From Ampullaceana balthica (taxonomy: Eukaryota; Mollusca; Gastropoda; Lymnaeidae), in NCBI GenBank assembly GCA_944989445.1, contig CALYLW010000489.1:310001-374000 (forward strand): 64,000 bases of DNA. Direction: 5' to 3'. The notes beneath the pieces were generated by a model that saw nothing but the letters and a program-made list of their open reading frames with translations, searched no databases and had not been told where the DNA came from. A program made the position numbers and the translations under genes. Shown piece after piece: positions 13,351-26,149 of this stretch (positions are counted from its first letter, which is position 1; each line of letters starts with the position of its first letter).

Positions 13351-13734
13351 GTTTCTCCGCCCTTGCCTCCTACACTCTCCCCTGGGAGTACACTCAACTT
13401 TCATCTACCCCCCCCCCATCCCTCCAGGCTGCCTTAATTAAATGTGCAAGACTTCTATGCTCTACAGTCTACAGTACCTATAACTTAAGACACATTTCTA
13501 CTAATATTCTGGATTTATTGTCCTCTAAGCTGTAGGACAAAGACAGGACGAACATTCCGCCTACTTTGTCCTGAGTCTACACCATCCTCTCATTGTGACG
13601 AACTGATGTCATCAAATTTACAAACAATCAAAACATTTCTAAAGAAATTCATGATCTCGATACATGTAGTTGAAGTGTTTCTTCTAGCTATACATCTAAA
13701 AACAATTATTTGTATTTTGGCTTTTAATTTCTAT

Positions 13735-13958
13735 TCAAATTTGTTGTATTCAACTTTGTTGTATTCAACTTTGTTTTATTCAACCTTATTGTATTCAAAC
13801 TTGTTGTATTCAACTTTGTTGTATTCAATTTTGTTGTATTTAACCCTGTTGTATTCAATCTTGTTGTTTTCAATCTTGTTGTATTCAACTTTCTTGTATT
13901 CAACTTTGTTGTATTCAAATTTGTTGTATTCAACTTTGTTGTATTCAACTTTGTGTGG
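13735..13958. repeat. 15-bp tandem array TGTTGTATTCAACTT
   Basis: About 15 units with C/A/T changes at the last positions. Confidence 0.93.
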
Positions 13959-14499
13959 AAATTTAGTCCATAGCAAAAGTCCAGCTCTTCAGTGGACCCA
14001 GAGAATTTTTAGTTTAGTTTTCACCAGGGTTTTATTTTTCCCTGAAATACTATTTGAAGTTTCTACCGACCAACACGCCAAAAACTTTTCAACCAAGTTG
14101 CGCGACATCTGCATTGAGAGCCATTTATTTCCATTTGCGATCACGTAATTACCTTTTTTAGTTACACTTTTAATTATTTTTTTATATCTTCTGATATTTA
14201 CTTCGTGTATGGTCCACAATCCATATCAAATTGGTGAGTCTACCGCATAATCGAAAACAAATTGGTGAGTCTACTGTGCAGTCGAATAAAAATTTGTAGG
14301 TCTCCTGTTTAAAGAATTTGTTCGCTCAATCTAACCCAATATAAAATTAAAAGTGCAAATTAAAAAGTCCAATACACTATTAAGAGATAACATCAAAAGT
14401 TCATTTCAACGTTTTATACTTCCAACCCTATGTTTAAGCTGACCTTTCAAAACGGCAAAAATGTCTTCAAATTGCGGAAGGCGATTGGACAAAGAATTC

Positions 14500-14850
14500 A
14501 TTTCTTGACCTAATTTATCATGTCTTTTTACTCGATAGCCACTGCGCATGTCTGTGGGGGGGATGGGGGATGGGGGCGGCCGTCAGAGGCGGATGAGGGG
14601 TGTTTGCGGGTGGAAGGCGTGAACTTGACGACCAAATCGGTCCGGTGTTTGTGGGAGACAAACATGACGCTGAGGAATATAATATTATTTCTAAACGCGG
14701 TAATTTTCGGCAACTTAATGGCTCCCCGACGCCTTTTTGGTCTTCTGTGTCATTTCTGTGGCGCAGACGACTCCGATCTGGATGTGAAAGCGGTGGCTGG
14801 TTATAATTGCTTGGAGACAATTTCTTACATTTCCTGATGCGGGGACACAA
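14500..14850. other. GC-rich island, open on both strands, unassigned
   Basis: This 350-bp stretch is clearly more GC-rich than its surroundings and is open for 105 codons (+, 14520-14837) and 110 codons (-, 14518-14850). Neither translation resembles a family I know, and I see no convincing splice sites. It could be an exon, a promoter-associated CpG-like segment, or chance. Confidence 0.25.
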
Positions 14851-15400
14851 CTCTGGGAGGTAGTTGGTTTGTTTCAGACGACGTGGTCGGGAGTTCTTTA
14901 AGTACGCCGTCTGTTAAAAGGTATTTGAATGTCCTTTATTTGTAACAACGCCACACATTTCAAGGGGTTTATTTGAAAGAAGTTGCTGTAGCCTAACTCT
15001 ATTTCAACTTTATTTTTTAATCTTTGTCCACATTATCAATTTAATTTATAGCAATCTATTTTACGTTGTTTTTATGTAAACAGGATATACGTAGGCCTGA
15101 CAGGACGCCAAAAATAAACTAACGTGTCGGGAAAAATCCTTCCCCAACGAACAAACAGGCCAAAGCTAATAAATTGAAATAAAATAATTATAAAAACTGA
15201 GCTGGAACTTATGACAAGGAATCGAACAATCTAATTGCAGCCTTGTCTAATTTGAAAGAATTTAAACATCTGATATCAAAACAAAGAGTCACGGTGTAAT
15301 AGTTTAGCGTAAGACGATACTACAGTAAACGATACTACAGTAAACGATACCAGATGGCAGCAGATCTCGACTCTTACCGCACACATGGAAAGTGGGACAC
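14851..15400. other. AT-rich spacer, no gene seen
   Basis: No recognisable coding content. A small duplication, GATACTACAGTAAAC, occurs twice at 15317-15347. Confidence 0.5.
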
Positions 15401-15401
15401 A

Positions 15402-15912
15402 CTACTTGTTGTATATTGAGACCCGCTAACATTGGGACTTGTTGTATATTGAGATCCGCTAACATTGGCACTTGTTGTATATTGAGATCGCTAACATTGG
15501 GACTTGTTTATATTGAGATCCGCTAACATTGGCACTTGTTGTATATTGAGATCCGCTAACATTGGGACTTGTTGTATATTGAGATCGCTACATTGGGACT
15601 TGTTTTATATTGAGATCCGCTAACATTGGGACTTGTTGTATATTGAGATCCGCTAACATTGGGACTTGTTGTATATTGAGACCCGCTAACATTGGGGACT
15701 TGTTGTATATTGAGATCCGCTAACATTGGGACTTGTTGTATATTGAGATCCGCTAACATTGGGACTTGTATATTGAGACCCGCTAACATTGGGGACTTGT
15801 TGTATATTGAGATCCGCTAACATTGGGACTTGTTGTATATTGAGACCGCTAACATTGGGACTTGTTGTATATTGAGACCCGCTAACATTGGGACTTGTTG
15901 TATTTTGAGTTC
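15402..15912. repeat. 33-bp tandem array, about 15 units
   Basis: The unit is CTTGTTGTATATTGAGATCC followed by GCTAACATTGGGA. Several units lack one or two bases (GAGATCGCTAAC, GACTTGTTTATATTG), so the phase drifts. Confidence 0.94.
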
Positions 15913-16732
15913 CACTAACTGGTAGCTTATCGTTGTCAATTTTACCCGCTCAAGAGGCGGTTCTTAACGTTTCATACAGAGATACACTGGTGTATTAAGA
16001 GGACCAAATTTTCGCATTGAAAATATAATATAATTTAAAATATTTTGTTTGTGAATGTGTGTGTGGGCGGGTACAAGGGATAATTACGAAGATACGCAAG
16101 ACATAAAGACGTAATGAAAAGTGAACTGCAGAAAAACGCTCTTTAATTATTTTTTATATATCAATTGTTTATATTGATTCCCGTTGGCTGTATGGATGTA
16201 ATGCTGTTAGGTGGCGCTGCGATCGATTTTGTTTTATAGCTATCTCTTTGCAATTACTGTTATTAAAGAAATTTTGAACTAAATAAATAATTATTCCTTT
16301 TTTGAATCTATTATTTTTTTGAAATATCTGAAACAACTATTAATTTTTACAGCAGTAATTTTATTTTGAACTCAAATCAAAAAAAAATTCTGTCATTTTA
16401 CGGGTTATCTCTAGTTTAACTCTAAAACAGAAAATGATTTTTGTTTCTTTAAAACGAAAGAAAATATTGCGTTTTCACCTGTCTTCTCCAACATGTTTGG
16501 CCTAATCGCTCACATATATTGAAGAGTTCAACCCATGTTGAATAGTCCACAAATTCAAGAAATCAATATAATCACTAAAGCTTATCAGTGATTCACATCA
16601 TCTTTACACAGGTTATCTTCCTCAAGTACCCTTAGAAAATAACAAACTTTTAGGCTCAGTGTCAGCAAAGTTAATGATTTTTTCAAAATTTATTTATGGC
16701 GTTTGATAAAAAGCAGATTTTCAAACACAACA
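15913..16732. other. AT-rich spacer, no gene seen
   Basis: No open frame with recognisable content and no clear repeat. Confidence 0.5.
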
Positions 16733-17096
16733 TATTATCATAACCCAACAGATTATCGTAACATAACAGATTATCATAACACAACAGATTATCATAGCAC
16801 AAAAGATTATCATAACACAACAGATTATCATAGCACAAAAGATTATCATAGCACAACTGATTATCATAGCACAAAAGATTATCATAGCACAAAAGATTAT
16901 CATAGCACAAAAGATTATCATAGCACAACAGATTATCACAGCACAAAAGATTATCATTACACAACAGATTATCATAACACAACAGATTATCATAACACAA
17001 CAGATTATCATAACACAACAGATTATCATAACACAACAGATTATCATAACACAACAGATTATCATAACACAACAGATTATCATAACATGTGTTACA
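16733..17096. repeat. 18-bp tandem array ATTATCATAACACAACAG, about 20 units
   Basis: The middle third of the array is dominated by ATTATCATAGCACAAAAG units. The flanks carry the AACACAACAG form, so variants are spatially clustered. Because 18 is a multiple of three, both strands are open (6-residue repeats), which I consider an artefact. Confidence 0.95.
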
Positions 17097-17550
17097 TATA
17101 ACAAGTAAAGGACACCCCACACGACCGTGGCTGATTTATCCAATCTTCGTGTCCAATCAGATGACCTGTCAATTTTCCTGTGGCGGAGGCAAATCTTTTC
17201 GTGCCGCTGCAGTAGGAAAACAGTTACTTCCGGTGCTTACTTTAAGAACCGCTCGGGTCACAGAGAAAAAACAACAGTTAACGACACGCCTTTATTTGAT
17301 GTACATAATACAATTATTTACATATCCAATAATAATTGTCGTGGGCTAAAGTTTTGAGTTTTCACAATGGCAAGCAATGGGGAGGGGTTTTTAAGATCTG
17401 AATGCCAGCACAACAATGCTTTCACAATAATAATTGCAGTTTAATAACTAGCAGGAAGCATGTTACAAACAAACACATGAATAAATTATTCAATAGGACC
17501 AGGACACGCTTGAGTGAGTCGAACGCCGTCAACACGTTCTAACAGTGCTG
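17097..17550. other. Spacer, no gene seen
   Basis: Mixed-composition unique DNA with two short overlapping plus-strand frames of unrecognised content (17089-17357). Confidence 0.45.
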
Positions 17551-18868
17551 CACGTGGCTAGTGTGTTGGTGTAACTGTCTACACGTGGCTAGTGTGTTGG
17601 TGTAACTGTCTACACACTCTACTTGAGTTACACGTGGCTAGTGTGTTGGTGTAACTGTCTACACGTGGCTAGTGTGTTGGTGTAACTGTCTACACACTCT
17701 ACTTGAGTTACACGTGACTAGTGTGTTGGTGTAACTGTCTACACGTGGCTAGTGTGTTGGTGTAACTGTCTACACACTCTACTTGAGCTACACATGACTA
17801 GTGTGTTGGTGTAACTGTCTACACACTCTACCTGAGTTACACGTGACTAGTGTGTTGGTGTAACTGTCTACACGTGACTAGTGTGTTGGTGTAACTGTCT
17901 ACACGTGGCTAGTGTGTTGGTGTAACTGTCTACACACTCTACTTGAGTTACACGTGACTAGTGTGTTGGTGTAACTGTCTACACGTGGCTAGTGTGTTGG
18001 TGTAACTGTCTACACACTCTACTTGAGTTACACGTGACTAGTGTGTTGGTGTAACTGTCTACACGTGGCTAGTGTGTTGGTGTAACTGTCTACACACTCT
18101 ACTTGAGTTACACGTGACTAGTGTGTTGGTATAACTGTCTACACACTCTACTTGAGTTACACGTGACTAGTGTGTTGATGTAACTGTCTACACGTGGCTA
18201 GTGTGTTGGTGTAACTGTCTACACGTGACTAGTGTGTTGGTGTAACTGTCTACGCGTGACTAGTGTGTTGGTGTAACTGTCTACACACTCTACTTGAGTT
18301 ACACGTGACTAGTGTGTTGGTGTAACTGTCTACACGTGGCTAGTGTGTTGATGTAACTGTCTACACACTCTACTTGAGTTACACGTGACTAGTGTGTTGG
18401 TGTAACTGTCTACACGTGGCTAGTGTGTTGATGTAACCGTCTACACGTGGCTAGTGTGTTGATGTAACTGTCTACACGTGGCTAGTGTGTTGGTGTCACT
18501 GTCTACACACTCTACTTGAGCTACACATGACTAGTGTGTTGGTGTAACTGTCTACACACTCTACTTGAGCTACACATGACTAGTGTGTTGGTGTAACTGT
18601 CTACACGTGGCTAGTGTGTTGATGTAACTGTCTACACGTGGCTAGTGTGTTGTTGTAACTGTCTACACGTGGCTAGTGTGTTGGTGTTACTGTCTACACG
18701 TGACTAGTGTGTTGGTGTAACTGTCTACACGTGACTAGTGTGTTGGTGTAACTGTCTACACGTGACTAGTGTGTTGGTGTAACTGTCTACACGTGACTAG
18801 TGTGTTGGTGTAACTGTCTACACACTCTACTTGAGCTACACATGACTAGTGTGTTGGTGTAACTATTG
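17551..18868. repeat. Composite array: 31-bp unit alternating with 31+18-bp unit
   Basis: Module A is 31 bp: TACACGTGGCTAGTGTGTTG then GTGTAACTGTC. Module B is 18 bp: TACACACTCTACTTGAGT. The array is built from A, AB and AAB groups, with A varying between CACGTGGCTAG and CACGTGACTAG. The early part repeats A-A-B regularly. From about 18650 to 18800 A repeats without B. Confidence 0.95.
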
Positions 18869-19070
18869 ATTATCTTAGAACACTAGGCCAGGGATAATTT
18901 TTTAGCAGTTTTGAGACTGAAGACAACAATTGATTAGATTTCGCCTCAAGGTACCAAAATATAATGAGTCAGTTTTTTTAATAGGACAAGGGAAGTAAGC
19001 GGGGGGCTATGTTAGGTCAGAGCATATAGAATGGGACTGCGATCAAGCTTTTAAATAAAATACAAAATAG

Positions 19071-19190
19071 ACAAACAAATTGTGTAATGAGAACAATAAA
19101 TTTGAGCTTTATTTTTAAGCTAACTAATTACTGCTGTGTTAGTTTAAAAATAAAGCTCACATTTTTATTCTCATTACATAATTTGTTTAT
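19071..19190. repeat. Near-perfect inverted repeat, about 53-bp arms
   Basis: The left arm starts ACAAACAAATTGTGTAATGA and ends TTTTTAAGCTAACT (19071-19124). The right arm (19140-19190) is its reverse complement with a few mismatches. A 15-bp loop separates them. It could fold into a long hairpin and resembles a foldback MITE or processed hairpin; no target duplication was identified. Confidence 0.8.
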
Positions 19191-19240
19191 TTGAATGGAG
19201 TTGTTGGTCTTAATTGACTTTAAAATTGAAATGTAATTAT

Positions 19241-20574
19241 CTTATCTTATCTTATCTTATCTTATCTTATCTTATCTTATCTGTTTACAGACGCCCCTTC
19301 TATACAGAAGATTATTGCGTCCTACGCTTATCTATGGTTTGTGTTTAGTCCTGCATTTTTATTAGAGATTTAAATGTTGATAAAGTGTTGGTTTTCCTGG
19401 ATTCTTCAGGCAACCCATTCCACGCCCGAATTCCGGACGGGAAGAAGGAAAACTTGTATGTGTTTGTTCTTGCATACGGAATAAGAAAGGTGTTTTTATC
19501 CCTTATGTCTATCTGAGGGTTGTATTAAGTTATCTTTGTGTTGTATTTCTAAATTAGAATTAATTGCTTTATGTATGATTACTACTTTGCTTTTGGTTCT
19601 TCTATCCTCTAGTGTTTCAAGGTTTAATGATTTAACTAATGGTGTTATTCTTGTCAGTTTCGAATATTCTCCAGTAATGAATCTGGCAGCTCTTTTTTGA
19701 ATTTGTTCTAGTTTATCAATGTTTTCTTTGGTGGATGGGTCCCATACAGAAGATGCATATTCTAGTACAGGTCTCACCAAAGTGAGGTAGCATTTTAGTT
19801 TTATATCTCTATTACATTTGTTAAAGTTTCTTTTTATAAAGCCTAAGGTTTTGTTTGATTTTTTAATAACTTCATTGACATGGGGATTCCATGATAGTTT
19901 CTCATTTATTAAGACTACTAAGTATTTTGCATCTTTAGTTTGGGTCAGTTCTTTTCCATGAATGTAATATTTTGAATTTATTTGTTTCTTTTTCTTTGTT
20001 ACTCTTAACAGTTGACACTTTTCTGGGTGGAAAGACATACTCCAGTTAGTTTCCCATTTTGTCAATTCATCTAAGTCTTTCTTTGTAAAATTTTGCTGTC
20101 TTGTTCTGATTTAATTGTTCTATAGATTATACAATCATCAGCAAATAACCTAACTTTTGTACCTGTTGAGATGTTGTTGGGTAAATCATTTATATAAATT
20201 AAAAAGAGTAAGGGACCTAGCACAGTTCCTTGTGGAACTCCTGAGTTAACCTTTATTGGTGCAGATTTAGATCCATTAATTATTACAGTTTGCTCCCTGC
20301 CCAAAAGGAAGTCTTGGATCCAGTGATGTAAGGAACCTGAGATTCCAAAGTAGTTAAGTTTTTTAAGTAAACTAAGGTGGTGAACTTTGTCAAATGCTTT
20401 TGAGAAGTCTAGTAATATTGTATCTATTTGATCATTTTTGTCTAAGCCTTTTGATAGTTCATCTATTAAACCTATTAATTGTGTTTCACATGATCTGTTT
20501 TTTCTAAAGCCGTGTTTATGTGGGCATAGGGCATTATATTTGTCAAGGTGGTTAACTATTCTGATATATAATTA
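19241..20574 (-). mobile_element. Non-LTR retrotransposon, 5'-truncated, (ATAAG)n tail
   Basis: Read on the minus strand the element contains part of a reverse transcriptase, the C-terminal region of the ORF, a short 3' UTR and a simple tail of about eight ATAAG repeats (19241-19281). The protein resembles the Jockey/CR1/L2 group of non-LTR elements. Its 5' end is truncated within the RT domain near 20571. The last 250 bp are shared with the insertion at 57145-57416. A convincing target duplication was not found here. Confidence 0.88.
19420..20571 (-). pseudogene. Non-LTR reverse transcriptase fragment, frameshifted
   Basis: From 20571 to 20071 one open frame encodes RT motifs in order: HGFRKNRSCETQL, then LLDFSKAFDKVHH, then the SGVPQGTVLGPLLFLIYIND block, then LFADDCIIYRTI with the catalytic ADD core. 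At 20071 a short indel shifts the frame. The next frame (20065 to 19496) carries WSMSFHPEKCQLL and the conserved C-terminal block LVRPVLEYASSVWDP followed by QKRAARF. A further shift near 19496 leads to SFFPSGIRAWNGLPEE, the usual C-terminal signature of these ORFs. The ORF is broken at least twice and lacks its endonuclease, so the copy cannot mobilise itself. Confidence 0.9.
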
Positions 20575-20684
20575 TGTGTTCTAATTTATAGTTGGTCTAA
20601 CCATAGACATTTGTGTAGTTGATTTTATGAGTGTGTGGGATGGTGTATGTGTGTTGTTAGAGGTGCAGATGATTTTTGTGTGGG

Positions 20685-20758
20685 TGATTGTGTGTGTGTG
20701 TGATTGTGTGTGTGTGATTGTGTGTGGGTGATTGTGTGTGGGTGATTGTGTTTGTGAG
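20685..20758. repeat. GT-rich repeat TGTGTGATTG
   Basis: Units of GTGTGTGTGATT and GTGTGGGTGATT repeat six to seven times. Confidence 0.85.
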
Positions 20759-21427
20759 ATTGAAACATTTACCTACAATGTCTCTCAGTAACCACAAAGA
20801 CACAGTGACATCATCATGTAATACATTTCACTTTTTGTAAAATCTCCTATTTTTTGTAAATCTATTCCCTGGCATAGAAGTATCAGAAGAAGTAATTGAT
20901 GATGAAATACGAGTGGAATTTATTTGTAGAGGTTTTTCGTTTACTTTTTTTATGCCGCAACATTTCGATTGTTGCTATTTGTGTACAGTTTTGTTGTGGT
21001 TCTCACATTTGTTTCCATGATTAGTGCAGTGGTACTCACATTTTTGTTTCCATGATAATCCATTAATCGCTACCAAGTATTTATGTGAAAAAAGAGTTTA
21101 ATTTAAAAAGATTGAATTAGTTTGAAATAAAAAATAATTAAAATTTCATGAGGAAATTCTAATTGAGCTCTAGTATCTAAAATTGAAATATTTAATGTTG
21201 TACTTCTGCAACTACAAGTTTAAATATTTGACATTTAACACAATTATTGTTCTTCTCAATTTAATTTTAAATGTCACTATAATGATTAATATAATTATTG
21301 CGGGGAAAATATGTTACTGCATTCTTGGAAGTTTTGTTGTAACAAGGAAGAAAAAAATATTTTTCATTTTCTAAATTGAAAACTTTATTGAAATTTTTTT
21401 CTTTCTTATCATTAAATATTTGTTTAC
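20759..21427. other. AT-rich spacer, no gene seen
   Basis: Contains a partial duplication of GGTTCTCACATTTGTTTCCA / GGTACTCACATTTTTGTTTC near 20997-21052. Nothing else was recognised. Confidence 0.5.
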
Positions 21428-21641
21428 AGTAACATTGACAGTAACATTGACAGTAACATTGACAGTAACATTGACAGTAACATTGACAGTAACATTGACA
21501 GTAACATTGACAGTAACATTGACAGTAACATTGACAGTAACATTGACAGTAACATTGACAGTAACATTGACAGTAACATTGACAGTAACATTGACAGTAA
21601 CATTGACAGTAACATTGACAGTAACATTGACAGTAACAGAG
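21428..21641. repeat. 12-bp tandem array ACAGTAACATTG, about 18 perfect units
   Basis: Units are essentially identical, which points to recent expansion. The 12-bp period opens a Thr/Val/Leu frame on plus and a Met/Leu/Ser frame on minus; both are artefacts. Confidence 0.97.
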
Positions 21642-22243
21642 AAGGAAGCAATTATAGATTCAATAACACTGAAAGTGGAAATGACAATAACATGTTGACA
21701 GTGAAGTCAAATGAATCATTTTACATTTTAATTAATAAAACATTGAATTCTCCTCCCTTCTACAACGCATACAAAAATTCATTTCCAAAAAATTTAACAA
21801 AAACAATGATCTTTATTTTATTATAAAAATTAAAAAACAAAAAGATTATCGATTACTGTACATAAATATTCCCGTGTTTTACCAGGCGCCCAGGCCATAA
21901 TCAGAATGTCAGGCCGAGCGGAAATATTATTCTATGCGTTGATCAAGATAAATTATTGTATCCAGGAGCGATAACTTCATGAGTAACTCTTGATTTACAG
22001 ATAGCCCGTGGTCAATAACGTCTTATTAATGACCAGTTGACACTGGACTTGTCAATTGCACAGATGAAAAACGATGTTTTCATCAACATCTTAAAAAAAT
22101 ATTGTCTTTTATAGTGTTTCTCTTCTCTTGCATTTTCATGACCGCTATTTAAATTGTTTTAATTTCAACTTTTAATAAAAAAAATTCACTCAAATAATAA
22201 ACAAATAAATTGGGATGTCTTTGCTGCATTCAAGTTTGACAAA
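21642..22243. other. AT-rich spacer, no gene seen
   Basis: No recognisable coding or repeat content. Confidence 0.5.
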
Positions 22244-25200
22244 AATCAAGTGGACATTGCAAGCCTGAATCATTGTATACTACAAGTGGACATGGCCATC
22301 CCTGAATCATTGTATACTACAAGTGGACATGGCCGTCCTGAATCATTGTATACTACAAGTGGACATGGCCGTCCTGAATCATTGTATACTACAAGTGGAC
22401 ATGGCCATCCTGAATCATTGTATACTACAAGTGGACATGGCCACCCTGAATCATTGTATACTACAAGTGGACATGGCCATCCTGAATCATTGTATACTAC
22501 AAGTGGACATGGCCACCCTGAATCATTGTATACTACAAGTGGACATGGCCACCCTGAATCATTGTATACTACAAGTGGACATGGCCGTCCTGAATCATTG
22601 TATACTACAAGTGGACATGGCCGTCCTGAATCATTGTATACTACAAGTGGACATGGCCGACCTGAATCATTGTATACTACAAGTGGACATGGCCACCCTG
22701 AATCATTGTATACTACAAGTGGACATGGCCATCCTGAATCATTGTATACTACAAGTGGACATGGCCGTCCTGAATCATTGTATACTACAAGTGGACATGG
22801 CCATCCTGAATCATTGTATACTACAAGTGGACATGGCCGACCTGAATCATTGTATACTACAAGTGGACATGGCCGTCCTGAATCATTGTATACTACAAGT
22901 GGACATGGCCGTCCTGAATCATTGTATACTACAAGTGGACATGGCCGTCCTGAATCATTGTATACTACAAGTGGACATGGCCATCCTGAATCATTGTATA
23001 CTACAAGTGGACATGGCCGTCCTGAATCATTGTATACTACAAGTGGACATGGCCACCCTGAATCATTGTATACTACAAGTGGACATGGCCGTCCTGAATC
23101 ATTGTATACTACAAGTGGACATGGCCGTCCTGAATCATTGTATACTACAAGTGGACATGGCCATCCCTGAATCATTGTATACTACAAGTGGACATGGCCG
23201 TCCTGAATCATTGTATACTACAAGTGGACATGGCCATCCTGAATCATTGTATACTACAAGTGGACATGGCCACCCTGAATCATTGTATACTACAAGTGGA
23301 CATGGCCATCCTGAATCATTGTATACTACAAGTGGACATGGCCATCCTGAATCATTGTATACTACAAGTGGACATGGCCGTCCTGAATCATTGTATACTA
23401 CAAGTGGACATGGCCATCCTGAATCATTGTATACTACAAGTGGACATGGCCGTCCTGAATCATTGTATACTACAAGTGGACATGGCCATCCTGAATCATT
23501 GTATACTACAAGTGGACATGGCCATCCCTGAATCATTGTATACTACAAGTGGACATGGCCGTCCTGAATCATTGTATACTACAAGTGGACATGGCCATCC
23601 TGAATCATTGTATACTACAAGTGGACATGGCCGTCCTGAATCATTGTATACTACAAGTGGACATGGCCATCCTGAATCATTGTATACTACAAGTGGACAT
23701 GGCCATCCTGAATCATTGTATACTACAAGTGGACATGGCCATCCTGAATCATTGTATACTACAAGTGGACATGGCCGTCCTGAATCATTGTATACTACAA
23801 GTGGACATGGCCACCCTGAATCATTGTATACTACAAGTGGACATGGCCGTCCTGAATCATTGTATACTACAAGTGGACATGGCCATCCTGAATCATTGTA
23901 TACTACAAGTGGACATGGCCGTCCTGAATCATTGTATACTACAAGTGGACATGGCCGTCCTGAATCATTGTATACTACAAGTGGACATGGCCATCCTGAA
24001 TCATTGTATACTACAAGTGGACATGGCCGTCCTGAATCATTGTATACTACAAGTGGACATGGCCATCCCTGAATCATTGTATACTACAAGTGGACATGGC
24101 CGTCCTGAATCATTGTATACTACAAGTGGACATGGCCATCCTGAATCATTGTATACTACAAGTGGACATGGCCGTCCTGAATCATTGTATACTACAAGTG
24201 GACATGGCCACCCTGAATCATTGTATACTACAAGTGGACATGGCCGTCCTGAATCATTGTATACTACAAGTGGACATGGCCATCCTGAATCATTGTATAC
24301 TACAAGTGGACATGGCCGTCCTGAATCATTGTATACTACAAGTGGACATGGCCGTCCTGAATCATTGTATACTACAAGTGGACATGGCCATCCCTGAATC
24401 ATTGTATACTACAAGTGGACATGGCCACCCTGAATCATTGTATACTACAAGTGGACATGGCCGTCCTGAATCATTGTATACTACAAGTGGACATGGCCGT
24501 CCTGAATCATTGTATACTACAAGTGGACATGGCCGTCCTGAATCATTGTATACTACAAGTGGACATGGCCATCCTGAATCATTGTATACTACAAGTGGAC
24601 ATGGCCGTCCTGAATCATTGTATACTACAAGTGGACATGGCCGTCCTGAATCATTGTATACTACAAGTGGACATGGCCACCCTGAATCATTGTATACTAC
24701 AAGTGGACATGGCCTCCCTGAATCATTGTATACTACAAGTGGACATGGCCATCCTGAATCATTGTATACTACAAGTGGACATGGCCGTCCTGAATCATTG
24801 TATACTACAAGTGGACATGGCCGTCCTGAATCATTGTATACTACAAGTGGACATGGCCATCCTGAATCATTGTATACTACAAGTGGACATGGCCATCCTG
24901 AATCATTGTATACTACAAGTGGACATGGCCGTCCTGAATCATTGTATACTACAAGTGGACATGGCCTCCTGAATCATTGTATACTACAAGTGGACATGGC
25001 CGTCCTGAATCATTGTATACTACAAGTGGACATGGCCACCCTGAATCATTGTATACTACAAGTGGACATGGCCGTCCTGAATCATTGTATACTACAAGTG
25101 GACATGGCCACCCTGAATCATTGTATACTACAAGTGGACATGGCCGTCCTGAATCATTGTATACTACAAGTGGACATGGCCATCCCTGAATCATTGTATA

Positions 25201-25855
25201 CTACAAGTGGACATGGCCGTCCTGAATCATTGTATACTACAAGTGGACATGGCCACCCTGAATCATTGTATACTACAAGTGGACATGGCCGTCCTGAATC
25301 ATTGTATACTACAAGTGGACATGGCCGTCCTGAATCATTGTATACTACAAGTGGACATGGCCATCCCTGAATCATTGTATACTACAAGTGGACATGGCCG
25401 TCCTGAATCATTGTATACTACAAGTGGACATGGCCGTCCTGAATCATTGTATACTACAAGTGGACATGGCCACCCTGAATCATTGTATACTACAAGTGGA
25501 CATGGCCGTCCTGAATCATTGTATACTACAAGTGGACATGGCCGTCCTGAATCATTGTATACTACAAGTGGACATGGCCACCCTGAATCATTGTATACTA
25601 CAAGTGGACATGGCCATCCCTGAATCATTGTATACTACAAGTGGACATGGCCGACCTGAATCATTGTATACTACAAGTGGACATGGCCACCCTGAATCAT
25701 TGTATACTACAAGTGGACATGGCCGACCTGAATCATTGTATACTACAAGTGGACATGGCCGACCTGAATCATTGTATACTACAAGTGGACATGGCCACCC
25801 TGAATCATTGTATACTACAAGTGGACATGGCCGACCTGAATCATTGTATCCTACA
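22244..25855. repeat. 36-bp tandem array, about 100 units
   Basis: The unit is CTGAATCATTGTATACTACA then AGTGGACATGGCC then a variable end. Almost all variation lies in the bases after GGCC: GTC is most frequent, then ATC, ACC and GAC, with rare TCC. Eight units end ATCCC and are 37 bp; one near 24964 ends TC and is 35 bp. A 36-bp period leaves long frames open on both strands (up to 426 codons). They are shifted only at the 37-bp and 35-bp units. I do not regard them as genes. Confidence 0.98.
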
Positions 25856-26149
25856 AATATGTTTTTCGATTTTACAAATTTTTTTTAAAGGGCTTCGAAA
25901 TTATTCTTTCCCCCACAACAAAAAGGCAGTCATTCTTATTTTTTAACATTTAACACTGCTGTTATGCGCTTTGACAAAAGAAACTTCCGCCAGAATGTTA
26001 GATGAGCCAAGTCGTGGAAGGGGCTTATTTAATTTGATTGTCTGCTTCTAGAACTAGCAGATTCAGTTTGAGTCGACGTGGATATATTCATACATCTACA
26101 TACCAACACTTCAAGAACAACGTGTAAGACTATCTACAATTGGTGTCAC
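25856..26149. other. Spacer, no gene seen
   Basis: Unique DNA between two arrays with no recognisable content. Confidence 0.45.

Noticed and set aside
14518..14850. Possible exon in a GC-rich island
   Set aside because: Not accepted as a gene: both strands are open, neither is recognisable, and splice signals are not convincing. Kept only as a low-confidence note.
19230..20580. Target duplication around the longer LINE copy (TAATTAT at both ends)
   Set aside because: Only seven A/T bases agree in an AT-rich setting, too weak to call.
22250..25623. Long open frames (up to 426 codons) with HPESLYTTSGHG or LNHCILQVDMA repeats on both strands
   Set aside because: A 36-bp period keeps frames open on both strands simultaneously. 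The frame changes at each 37-bp unit, with no selection for one frame visible and no signal peptide or unique ends.
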